Positions 22,812-30,290 of a stretch of DNA of 40,965 bases are shown here, piece after piece. The stretch is from positions 1-40,965 of the forward strand of contig CALZHC010000009.1 of assembly GCA_945787505.1 (NCBI GenBank), read 5' to 3'. The stretch's first letter is position 1; every line of letters begins with the position of its first letter. A model generated the notes under the pieces. That model ran no database searches. It saw nothing but the letters and a program-made list of their open reading frames with translations, and was not told where the DNA came from. This stretch comes from an uncultured Alistipes sp. (GTDB lineage Bacteria; Bacteroidota; Bacteroidia; Bacteroidales; UBA932). Both the position numbers and the translations under genes were made by a program.

Positions 22812-24680
22812 ATGAAAATAAATAATATCATTAAATACTTTGTAGCAGTGCTTCCCGTACTGTTTGCTTCTTGCAATCAGAGGAGTGTAGTACTAAGTGA
22901 TGGAGAGGGCTCTGTTTCACTGAGTCTCTGTGTGGCTTCCCAGACAAAGGCAATGTCACAGGATGAGTTGTTGTCCCAAGCCAATGTCAATATCTACAAG
23001 GGTGATTTCAGCGGTTTGATCCGCAGTTATAAATATAGTGAAATTCCATCTGCTATCTATCTGCCTGCTGAATCTTACAGGGTGGATGTTACTGCCGGTG
23101 AAGCTGCCAAAGTCTCCCCGGTGAAAGCTTCGTGGGACTCCAAGAGTTATTTCGGCTCAAACTCTTTCGAAATCATTGCCGGACAGAATACAAGTGTCCA
23201 GGTTTTGGCAGGTGTTTCCAATGTAGTCTCTGTTGTCTCTTTTGATCCCACAGTGGCTGAGAACTTCAATGAGGGCTTCACCTTTACTGTAGGTACAGAT
23301 ATCGAAGATTCTGCCTCTTCTTTGGTTTATGATCTTTCACGCTCTGCTCAGGAGGGTTATTTTATTGTGGATAGTGAGATGGAACCTTCTCTTAAATGGA
23401 GGTTTTCTGGAACGCTCGCCAATGATGGTTCGTCCTTTGTAAGGGAGGGTGTCATTCCTGATGTGGAATGTGGTAAGGCATATCGAACAACGGTAAGATA
23501 CACTGTCAAGGATGGTGAACTTAGCATGGATCTTATGGTCGACTACTCTACTGAGGTTGTAGAGGATATGGTGGTGTTCGAACCCGTCTCTACAGGCCTT
23601 TCACAGTCGAGGGTATATGAAATATGGGCTGGCAGAGCTTATGTTCATGCGGATGTGGATGAGTCAGAGTATTCAGACCCTTCGTTGATCAAGTTTTCGT
23701 ATAAAGCTTCACATGATTCGCAGTGGCAGGTTGCCGATGCCACACGTGTGGCTGAAGGACTCTATGACGGTGTGCTGACAGGTCTTGTTCCTTCTACAGA
23801 ATATGAATACAGGCTTGTGATTGACGGCCAGACAGTCGGAGAGTCTCTCTCTTTTACCACAGATGAGGCTCCTGCGCTTCCCAACCACAGCTTCGAGTAT
23901 ATCAGCCTTGTTTCCGGAAAGAGCTACTACAAGTGGTATGATCCTTCATGTGGCGTACCTGAGGGTGAAACCATGTTCTGGGGATCAGGTAACGGCGAAG
24001 GCAGTGAGGGTGTAAATGGTTCAGCTTCCATGGGGATTGTCATTACTGCCCCCTCGGAAGATGCTGTTGACGGAAATTATTCCGTATGTGCCCAATCCTC
24101 TTCATTGATAGGCATTCTGGCGGCTGGCAATATCTTTACAGGCCAGTTTGCAGGTCTTGAGGGAACCTCTGGTGGCAAGGTTAATTTCGGCCGTCCATGG
24201 ACATCCCGCCCCACGGCATTGAGAATATGGGTAAAGTACAATGCAGGACAAATCAATATTGTGAAGAATGTCCCTGAAGGTGTAACTGTTGAAAAGAATG
24301 TTACATACGACTGTGCCAATATTCAGGTTGCCATCGGTACCTGGAATTATCGTCAGTATGGTGGAACAAAGGATTCTCCTGTACATATTAATACTACCAA
24401 TTCTGCTACATTCGTTGATTTCACTACGGATGCAAGTACCATTGCCTATGGTGAGTACACTCTCTCTGGTGACGGATATGAAAAGATTAATGGCGGTGAC
24501 ACATCTCAAGTGAATCCTGGCGAATGGCGTCAGATTACCATTCCTTTGGAGTACCGCAATATGACAGATTATCCGACACATATTATAATTTCGTGCGCAT
24601 CCTCTATCTATGGTAACTATTTTACCGGATGCGATTCTGCGAAACTTTATCTGGATAATGCTGAATTAATTTACGAGTAA
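22812..24680 (+). CDS. DUF4493-Fn3-PCMD lipoprotein (PCMD copy A)
   Basis: A 622-residue lipoprotein (FASC, Cys21). Domains in order are: DUF4493-like (about 30-250) with strand GSVSLSLCV and T-K-A at 45-47; a fibronectin-III-like domain (about 255-350, ending STEYEYRLVIDGQ); and a PCMD-type C-terminal domain starting LPNHSFEY, with YYKWYDPS, WGSGNGEG, GTSGGKVNFGRPW, RIWVKYNAG and PTHIIISCASS. PCMD is named a putative carbohydrate-metabolism domain, but no activity is proven. Its C-terminal half is clearly paralogous to the protein at 26225-27889. Start ATG 22812 is preferred over an upstream TTG because it gives the usual MKINN signal start. The next gene encodes a beta-barrel 7 nt downstream. 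Confidence 0.82.
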   Translation: MKINNIIKYFVAVLPVLFASCNQRSVVLSDGEGSVSLSLCVASQTKAMSQDELLSQANVNIYKGDFSGLIRSYKYSEIPSAIYLPAESYRVDVTAGEAAKVSPVKASWDSKSYFGSNSFEIIAGQNTSVQVLAGVSNVVSVVSFDPTVAENFNEGFTFTVGTDIEDSASSLVYDLSRSAQEGYFIVDSEMEPSLKWRFSGTLANDGSSFVREGVIPDVECGKAYRTTVRYTVKDGELSMDLMVDYSTEVVEDMVVFEPVSTGLSQSRVYEIWAGRAYVHADVDESEYSDPSLIKFSYKASHDSQWQVADATRVAEGLYDGVLTGLVPSTEYEYRLVIDGQTVGESLSFTTDEAPALPNHSFEYISLVSGKSYYKWYDPSCGVPEGETMFWGSGNGEGSEGVNGSASMGIVITAPSEDAVDGNYSVCAQSSSLIGILAAGNIFTGQFAGLEGTSGGKVNFGRPWTSRPTALRIWVKYNAGQINIVKNVPEGVTVEKNVTYDCANIQVAIGTWNYRQYGGTKDSPVHINTTNSATFVDFTTDASTIAYGEYTLSGDGYEKINGGDTSQVNPGEWRQITIPLEYRNMTDYPTHIIISCASSIYGNYFTGCDSAKLYLDNAELIYE

Positions 24681-24687
24681 AGGATTG

Positions 24688-25434
24688 ATGACAAGAAAAA
24701 GTCTCTGTATCATTTTAGCTGTTGTTCTTTTAGGTGCGAGCACTTCCGGTGCTTTTGCCCAGAGGATCGATAGGGGGTACGGTCGATTGAACGAGCGGGT
24801 ATTTGCCGGCAAAGGCACTTTTACCATCGGTGGCAATCTGCAGTTCTCCTATCATTCGATGAAGGACTATAACTTCATCATTGTTGACGGTATCAACTCA
24901 AATGGATACTCAATTTCCGTTTCGCCCCATTTCCTCTATATGATCATTGATAATGTTGGGGCTGGCTTCAGGGTCGATTATGACAGGACATACCTCGATA
25001 TGAGCAGTGCAAACCTCTCCGTCTCGGAGATATCGATGAGTGTCAGGGATTACCTCCTGTTGTCTCAAAAGTTCTCTGGAGCACTGTTGCTAAGACCTTA
25101 TATTCCATTGGGATCTTCAGGACGTTTCTCTATGTTTGCTCAGGTGGAACTTGGTTACTCCAATTCCAGACTGAAGAATACCGCCTATATAGCTTCTGAT
25201 ACCAAGGGGACTTTTACTTCGCGAAATATGATTTTTGTCGGAGTCAATCCCGGTATCTCCGCTTTTCTGACCAACCATCTGGCCCTGGAACTCAGTGTGG
25301 GTGTGCTCGGCTTCAACTATGGATGGTCATCTCAGGTCCATAATCAGGTCTCATATGGCTCTGATGGTATTTCAAATGCGAGTCTTACTGTTAACTTCGC
25401 GACAATAAGTGTCGGATTAGCATATTATTTATAA
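24688..25434 (+). CDS. Outer-membrane beta-barrel protein A
   Basis: A 248-residue protein with a signal peptide ending about AFAQ and a series of alternating hydrophobic strands to a C-terminal aromatic/leucine end (ISVGLAYYL), the pattern of small OM beta-barrels. It includes TFTIGGNLQFSYHSM, DYNFIIVDG, and LYMIIDNVGAGFRVDY. It is paralogous to the following gene: each has the block D-Y-x-x-I-I-D-G followed by a barrel strand ending G-x-R-x-x-Y. ATG 24688 after AAAGGA is chosen over the adjoining TTG. Its pairing with PCMD lipoproteins on both sides suggests a joint role at the outer membrane. Confidence 0.8.
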   Translation: MTRKSLCIILAVVLLGASTSGAFAQRIDRGYGRLNERVFAGKGTFTIGGNLQFSYHSMKDYNFIIVDGINSNGYSISVSPHFLYMIIDNVGAGFRVDYDRTYLDMSSANLSVSEISMSVRDYLLLSQKFSGALLLRPYIPLGSSGRFSMFAQVELGYSNSRLKNTAYIASDTKGTFTSRNMIFVGVNPGISAFLTNHLALELSVGVLGFNYGWSSQVHNQVSYGSDGISNASLTVNFATISVGLAYYL

Positions 25435-25440
25435 GGTATT

Positions 25441-26211
25441 ATGAAAAGGACACTACACATATTATTGTCATTGTTAGCCTTAATGCTCTTTTCTGGCAAT
25501 ATTCATGCTTCAGGAAGAGCTTCCGTTGATTCTTTGGTGCGTGATTCATCAGCATCTGCGAGAAGACTAAAATCCTACACTATTATTCCTAAGGGAGACT
25601 GGCAAATAGGTATGGCAGCATCTTATATGAATATCAGTACGGATAATAGTGACTATCTGTTGATTATAGATGGCTCTACAGCCAATGCGTCAATACTGGA
25701 CATCTCTTTGCAGGGAGGCTTTGCGTATATGAATAACCAGACTGCCGGTCTGCGTTTCAAATACTCTACTGGGCATTGTGCCATTGATGCCTCTACGCTT
25801 GACCTTTTGGGTAATTTCTCATTAGAAATTGATAATATCAGGACCAAGTATCTCTCATACAGCGCGTTTTTGTTTAATAGGTCGTACATCGGCCTTGACA
25901 GGCTTGCCAGAGTTGGCTTCTTTATTGATGCGGCTTTAGGATATGTCAGGTCCAGGACAGATATTTTTGCCCAGGAGGTGCACTCTTCATACTCTACCAA
26001 TGATAAGTTCTCGTTGGTGCTGAGTCCGGGTATTGTCTATTTTCCAATGAACAATGTCTCGATTTTCGCTTCAGTTAGTCTTGCTGAGATCTCCTATAAT
26101 CATTCCAAAGGGTTCAAGGATGGCGTTTTCGTTGGAGACAGGCTCTTTTTCAAGGCTCAATCCAAACTTAACCTATTGGCACTTAGTTTTGGAATAACTG
26201 TTCACTTATAA
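25441..26211 (+). CDS. Outer-membrane beta-barrel protein B
   Basis: A 256-residue protein with signal peptide (to about IHAS) and beta-barrel strand pattern ending LALSFGITVHL. It shares with the preceding gene K-G-x-x-x-I-G-x near the start, DYLLIIDGSTANASILDIS, and NQTAGLRFKY, so the two are diverged tandem duplicates. A SYXX-rich insertion (VHSSYSTNDKFSLV) may be an external loop. No porin or OmpA domain is present, and no function can be assigned. It lies 6 nt after barrel A. Confidence 0.78.
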   Translation: MKRTLHILLSLLALMLFSGNIHASGRASVDSLVRDSSASARRLKSYTIIPKGDWQIGMAASYMNISTDNSDYLLIIDGSTANASILDISLQGGFAYMNNQTAGLRFKYSTGHCAIDASTLDLLGNFSLEIDNIRTKYLSYSAFLFNRSYIGLDRLARVGFFIDAALGYVRSRTDIFAQEVHSSYSTNDKFSLVLSPGIVYFPMNNVSIFASVSLAEISYNHSKGFKDGVFVGDRLFFKAQSKLNLLALSFGITVHL

Positions 26212-26224
26212 TTCCAAGGATGAT

Positions 26225-27889
26225 ATGAAACGGTATATTTTATCAGCTATAACACTCCTCCTTTTAGTCGCTTGTGTCAGGAATGATATCCCGTATCCCA
26301 AGGTGGTACCTGTAATAATTTCTGTGGATGTTGATGGGGGCACTGCTCTTATTGATAACGACAAGAGAACTGTTACCGTAGTTCTTGACGAGACTTATAA
26401 TCCCAAGAAGGTTAAGATTCTCTCCGTTAAGGTGGATAAAGAGAACGTTACTTTCTCTGAGGATCCTGTGGGAGTACATAATTTGAGTGAACCTAAGTCG
26501 TTTATTCTGAGTACATATCAGGATTATAAATGGACTTTCTCATGCAAGTGGGATGTGGAACGCTACTTTACGGTGGATGGCCAGATAGGGGCATCTGTTA
26601 TAGATGTAGCTAGCAAGAGGATTATTGCGTATGTGCGTAAGAGTGTGGATCTGAGCAAGGTCAACGTAACTTCAATGAAACTTGGTCCCAAAGGGCTTAC
26701 GACATATTCTCACGATATCTCACAGATACGCAATTTCTGTGATGAGAACGGAAATACTGTTCCTTTCGAACTAGGTGTATCATACTTTGATATCAATGAG
26801 TATTGGACCATTTTCGTAGAGCAGTCCGATATATCCATCAATGTCAAGAGTGTGAATCCATGGACTAAAGAGGCGTATCTCACGGCAGTTGGTGTTGCCG
26901 GAATGGATAATGGTTTCAAGTTCAGGGTAAAGGGTGAGGGCTCCGACTGGAGTACAGTCAGTAGTTCCGATATCGTCTCGGACGGAGGTGAGTTCACAGC
27001 TCATCTGAAGTCTTTGAATCCTGATACTCAATATGAGTTTTATGCCTATAGCGGTTCTGATATGACAGAAGTACAATCATTTAGAACAGATCCTGCGACA
27101 CAGCTCCCCAATAACAGTTTTGAGGTGTTCTCGGTGGTTACGGGCTCAAAGCCTGAGAGTCAGATGGATGACCTGAACAAAGGATACTACAAGTGGTATG
27201 ATCCTGCTTCCGAGTTCGAAGACTGCAGGGAAATTTTCTGGGCAAGTGGTAATGGCGAAGGACCTGATGGTGTGAATGGTACTGGAAGTCTGGGTATTGT
27301 CCTGACCTATCCCGATGCAGATGAAAAGGTGGATGGAGAATATTCTGTAAGGTGCGAGACCAAGAATTTTGTGGGTCTGCTTGCGTGCGGAAATATTTTC
27401 CTCGGACGTTTTGCCAAGCTGGTGGGAACCTCTGGAGGTGCTGTTAATTACGGCCGTCCTTGGGCTACCCGTCCGAAGGCCCTAAGGGTATGGATTAAAT
27501 ATAATAGCGGCAAGGTGGATATCATTAAGGGTATTCCTCCAGGAGACAATGTTGCCATAGGTGACAATGACAGGTGTGAAGTGGCAGTCTCGGTTGGTGA
27601 CTGGGACTACAGAAAGATGGGTGGTGTCCCCGAGTCTCCCGTATACGTCAATACTTCCGATGGAATCTATTACACCTCTGAATCAGAGGGGATCATCGGA
27701 TTTGGCCATTTGGTGCTCGCAGAGTCCACGGATGGATGGCAGCAGGTGGAGATTCCCCTTGACTACAGAAGTCTTGACCGCAGACCGACCCATATTATCA
27801 TTACATGTGCCTCAAGCTATCTGGGCGATTACCTGACCGGCTCGTCTCAAAGCAAATTGTGGGTAGACAAAATGGAACTCATTTACTAG
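26225..27889 (+). CDS. Fn3-PCMD lipoprotein (PCMD copy B)
   Basis: A 554-residue lipoprotein (lipobox LVAC, Cys17). The N-terminal part (about 30-215) has strands such as PVIISVDVDGGTALIDNDKR and YKWTFSCKWDVERYFTVDGQIG and differs from copy A, lacking DUF4493. A fibronectin-III-like domain (about 220-295, with LNPDTQYEFYAYSG) precedes the PCMD-type domain starting LPNNSFEV, with YYKWYDPA, WASGNGEG, GTSGGAVNYGRPW, RVWIKYNSG and PTHIIITCASS. These match copy A at 22812-24680 nearly motif for motif. With the two barrels between them, the two copies form a symmetric PCMD-barrel-barrel-PCMD arrangement. Confidence 0.82.
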   Translation: MKRYILSAITLLLLVACVRNDIPYPKVVPVIISVDVDGGTALIDNDKRTVTVVLDETYNPKKVKILSVKVDKENVTFSEDPVGVHNLSEPKSFILSTYQDYKWTFSCKWDVERYFTVDGQIGASVIDVASKRIIAYVRKSVDLSKVNVTSMKLGPKGLTTYSHDISQIRNFCDENGNTVPFELGVSYFDINEYWTIFVEQSDISINVKSVNPWTKEAYLTAVGVAGMDNGFKFRVKGEGSDWSTVSSSDIVSDGGEFTAHLKSLNPDTQYEFYAYSGSDMTEVQSFRTDPATQLPNNSFEVFSVVTGSKPESQMDDLNKGYYKWYDPASEFEDCREIFWASGNGEGPDGVNGTGSLGIVLTYPDADEKVDGEYSVRCETKNFVGLLACGNIFLGRFAKLVGTSGGAVNYGRPWATRPKALRVWIKYNSGKVDIIKGIPPGDNVAIGDNDRCEVAVSVGDWDYRKMGGVPESPVYVNTSDGIYYTSESEGIIGFGHLVLAESTDGWQQVEIPLDYRSLDRRPTHIIITCASSYLGDYLTGSSQSKLWVDKMELIY

Positions 27890-27905
27890 TTAAACAATTC
27901 ATAAA

Positions 27906-29930
27906 ATGAAAAAGATTTTATTAACCTTTTCGATTGTTTTGTTAACTTTCTTTGCAAGCTGCAAGCGAAACAATCCTGATCCGGAACCTCAGCCTAATCC
28001 GGATGACACAACCTCTCTTAACCTGACTATTACCCCTGGTAATTTGCTTCAGACATCTATCGAATTCACATTGAAATGTGACAATGCTCTTTTTTATGGT
28101 TACTCTGTGGCAAAAGCTTCAGACGCTCCTGCTGTTCCCCAGCCCTCGGAACTCATCAATTCCAATTTCAGTGAATTCCCCGGAAACTTCCAACAGACTG
28201 TCTCTGTTAAGGATCTCACTCCTGCTACCGAGTATCTTATTTATGCCGTTGCTTCAAATTCAAAGAACTATTCTAAAGTAGAGACTCTTAAAGTTTCCAC
28301 ATCAGAGGCAGGAATGATCACTCTTATGGAAATAGGTGATACATATTTCAAATTTGCCATTAACGGCGAAGGAAAGTCTTATAAATTTTCTGTGGTCGAT
28401 AGTACTATGTACCATATGTATGCGGAATCTCCTGAATCATGGCTTTCCAACTTCGGTTTTCCTGAAAGTGGATACAAAGAGTTTGAATGGTCAAACGGAC
28501 AGTATTACAACGATACCAAGATGGAGGTTTATCCTTCGCATCCCTACTATATCATGGTTCAGGATGTAAATTCATCTACTGCTGAATTTATCAAGTTCAA
28601 GACCAAGGAGGGCAGCACTACTGATGCACTCGTGGATGTAGAGGTTTATGACATTACTTCTACCACCTGTCGTGTAAAGTGTACTCCTGACCACAAGGTT
28701 AAACAGTATCATGTGTATGTAAATACAGCTGAATGGTATGATTATGCACATAGTCTGGGTGCCGATGATGCAATGATTGCACAGATTATCATGCTCCCTG
28801 AAGGTGGAAGAAAGTTTACAGGTCCTTCAGATGAACTTTATGGTCCCGGAAAGGGCCCCGGACATGATATCAAGACTGATACAGATAGCCGTGTCTATAT
28901 TGCAGTTGTCGGTGAGGATGACGGTGTATCCCTTCTTATGAAGGATTTCAGAACTGCTCCTTCAAGTGGAAAGAAGTCAGAAGTTACTGTTACTGTCGAA
29001 CATCGTTTCGGACAGGAAGATAGAGCTGTGGATATCAATGTGAAGGCTGATGATCTGGCATATCAGGCTATCCGCTATGTTCTGACACTGGCGGAGTATA
29101 AGACCTCAGGTAAGAGTGATGCAGAGCTGGTATCACTTTATGGAACACAGTTCAACGATGTGGAATTCCCTGATATCAAGACACCTAACGGTATTTGGTT
29201 CGGTGTAGAGGATCTCTACAGAGAGACAGATTATGTCTGTGTGGTAGGTGTAAGGACACTCGAGGGTGAAGAGACTTATGTGGCAAAGCAGTTCAAAACA
29301 GAAAAACGTCCTGATGTTACTCAGGTGACTTCAACTCTGTTCGAAGATCTTCTTGGAACTTGGAATGTTTCATATACTGCTTATGTCAGAAATGAGAACG
29401 GAGATCAGGTTACCGCTACGTTCACAAATGAACCTGTGGTCATCTCTCAGGGATTTGACGATTTGACCAAGGAAGAGTATAGATCTATCAACAGACTTGT
29501 AGTTGAAGGATTCCCCTTCTATAAAGCTGCAGATTTCAAAATGGTTACTCCCGCAGAACTTATGGCCAGTGATCCTTCATACTGGGGAGAATACCCTTCA
29601 TTGGCATATAGAGACTGTGGCCCTAAGATTTTCCTCGAAATCGGAAGCTCAGACCAGATTTCAGTTCCTACATCAAGGAATGAATACCTGCTCAACTATA
29701 CAGAAAATGGAGCATTCTATTTTGTGGGCTGCAACTATGACTCTTATGCACTTGCACCTGCATCTTTCCCTGTGGAACTCTCGGCTGACAAGAATACTAT
29801 GACCATTAAGGCCAGCGTTCCTGTGGCAGAATACGACAATCTCTCATACAGACCTGCTGTATTCCTTCTCAATGGCAATGCAGACGTTATGATTGCACAG
29901 ACTGATATCGTACTTACCAGAGTGAAATAG
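27906..29930 (+). CDS. Large multi-domain Fn3-like lipoprotein of unknown function
   Basis: A 674-residue lipoprotein (FASC, Cys20), with a Pro/Asp/Asn-rich spacer (NPDPEPQPNPDD) straight after Cys. The body is a string of fibronectin-III-like beta domains (for example VSVKDLTPATEYLIYAVAS near 100, further repeats near 245-350 and 380-470) and a C-terminal part (LLGTWNVSYTAYVRNENGD to IVLTRVK) that resembles lipocalin-like closing domains of Bacteroidota. I do not recognise the full protein. It is the last gene of the operon and ends just before a strong terminator. A scaffold or adhesive role at the surface is inferred from the fold and context only. Confidence 0.7.
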   Translation: MKKILLTFSIVLLTFFASCKRNNPDPEPQPNPDDTTSLNLTITPGNLLQTSIEFTLKCDNALFYGYSVAKASDAPAVPQPSELINSNFSEFPGNFQQTVSVKDLTPATEYLIYAVASNSKNYSKVETLKVSTSEAGMITLMEIGDTYFKFAINGEGKSYKFSVVDSTMYHMYAESPESWLSNFGFPESGYKEFEWSNGQYYNDTKMEVYPSHPYYIMVQDVNSSTAEFIKFKTKEGSTTDALVDVEVYDITSTTCRVKCTPDHKVKQYHVYVNTAEWYDYAHSLGADDAMIAQIIMLPEGGRKFTGPSDELYGPGKGPGHDIKTDTDSRVYIAVVGEDDGVSLLMKDFRTAPSSGKKSEVTVTVEHRFGQEDRAVDINVKADDLAYQAIRYVLTLAEYKTSGKSDAELVSLYGTQFNDVEFPDIKTPNGIWFGVEDLYRETDYVCVVGVRTLEGEETYVAKQFKTEKRPDVTQVTSTLFEDLLGTWNVSYTAYVRNENGDQVTATFTNEPVVISQGFDDLTKEEYRSINRLVVEGFPFYKAADFKMVTPAELMASDPSYWGEYPSLAYRDCGPKIFLEIGSSDQISVPTSRNEYLLNYTENGAFYFVGCNYDSYALAPASFPVELSADKNTMTIKASVPVAEYDNLSYRPAVFLLNGNADVMIAQTDIVLTRVK

Positions 29931-29946
29931 TCAAGGTTTTAGCAAT

Positions 29947-29984
29947 AAAAAAGGGCGTCCCGATTATTCGGGATGCCCTTTTTT
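29947..29984. terminator. Strong bidirectional terminator
   Basis: GGGCGTCCCG pairs with CGGGATGCCC (one G-T) around an ATTATT loop, with six A's before and six T's after. It ends both the lipoprotein operon (plus) and rpsU (minus), which converge here. Confidence 0.93.
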
Positions 29985-30003
29985 ATATTGAAGGTTCGTT
30001 CAA

Positions 30004-30195
30004 TTATTCGTCCTGCAGTCTAAGATGCTGTACGTAGATGGCCTTCTTGATCTCTGTTCTTCTTTTAACAGAAGGTTTTTCGAAGGTCTTTCTGTTACGA
30101 AGTTCGCGAACGATACCGGTTTTTTCGAATTTACGTTTGAATTTCTTCAAAGATTTTTCAATATTTTCGCCTTCTTTGATAGGTACAATAATCAT
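30004..30195 (-). CDS. rpsU: 30S ribosomal protein bS21
   Basis: A 63-residue basic protein. The start MIIVPIKEGENIEKSLKKFK and the following RKFEKTGIVRELRNRKTFEKPS are the bS21 signature; the C-terminus is the short Bacteroidota form. bS21 sits near the 16S 3' end on the platform. In Bacteroidota it helps hide the anti-Shine-Dalgarno, and its own mRNA carries an unusually strong Shine-Dalgarno, allowing feedback control. Here that site is AAAAGGAGGTG, 8 nt before the ATG. A promoter (30226-30256) is immediately upstream. Confidence 0.96.
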   Translation of the reverse strand: MIIVPIKEGENIEKSLKKFKRKFEKTGIVRELRNRKTFEKPSVKRRTEIKKAIYVQHLRLQDE

Positions 30196-30203
30196 TCTTT
30201 TAT

Positions 30204-30214
30204 CACCTCCTTTT
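30204..30214 (-). promoter_or_regulatory. Extended Shine-Dalgarno of rpsU
   Basis: On the minus strand, AAAAGGAGGTG ends 8 nt before the rpsU ATG. All 11 nt are complementary to CACCTCCTTTT at 14-24, the 16S tail in this same window. It is the longest match I saw at any start here. Confidence 0.85.
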
Positions 30215-30225
30215 GTTTAGTGGCG

Positions 30226-30256
30226 CAAATATACTTGATTTTTTCTTTCTTCCAAA
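30226..30256 (-). promoter_or_regulatory. rpsU promoter
   Basis: On the minus strand, TTTG (30256-30253) and TATATTTG (30233-30226) are 19 nt apart, a perfect Bacteroidota promoter. The transcript would begin near 30219, giving a leader of about 24 nt that consists mostly of the Shine-Dalgarno. Confidence 0.8.
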
Positions 30257-30265
30257 AAAATGGCA

Positions 30266-30273
30266 TATTTTTG
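30266..30273 (+). promoter_or_regulatory. TAnnTTTG -7 element for the xer-hpf operon
   Basis: TATTTTTG ends 17 nt before the ATG at 30291. It lies close to the back of the rpsU promoter, so the two divergent units share about 50 nt of control region. No clean -33 TTTG is visible. Confidence 0.6.
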
Positions 30274-30290
30274 TATATAACCTATTTAGA

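Noticed and set aside
18929..29930. Lipoprotein block as a polysaccharide utilisation locus
   Set aside because: No SusC/SusD pair, glycoside hydrolase, polysaccharide lyase, sulfatase or hybrid sensor is present.
30213..30290. Upstream extension of the recombinase to an ATG at 30213
   Set aside because: The extension runs through both divergent promoters, and the conserved protein starts at MIDQYIRYIE (30291).
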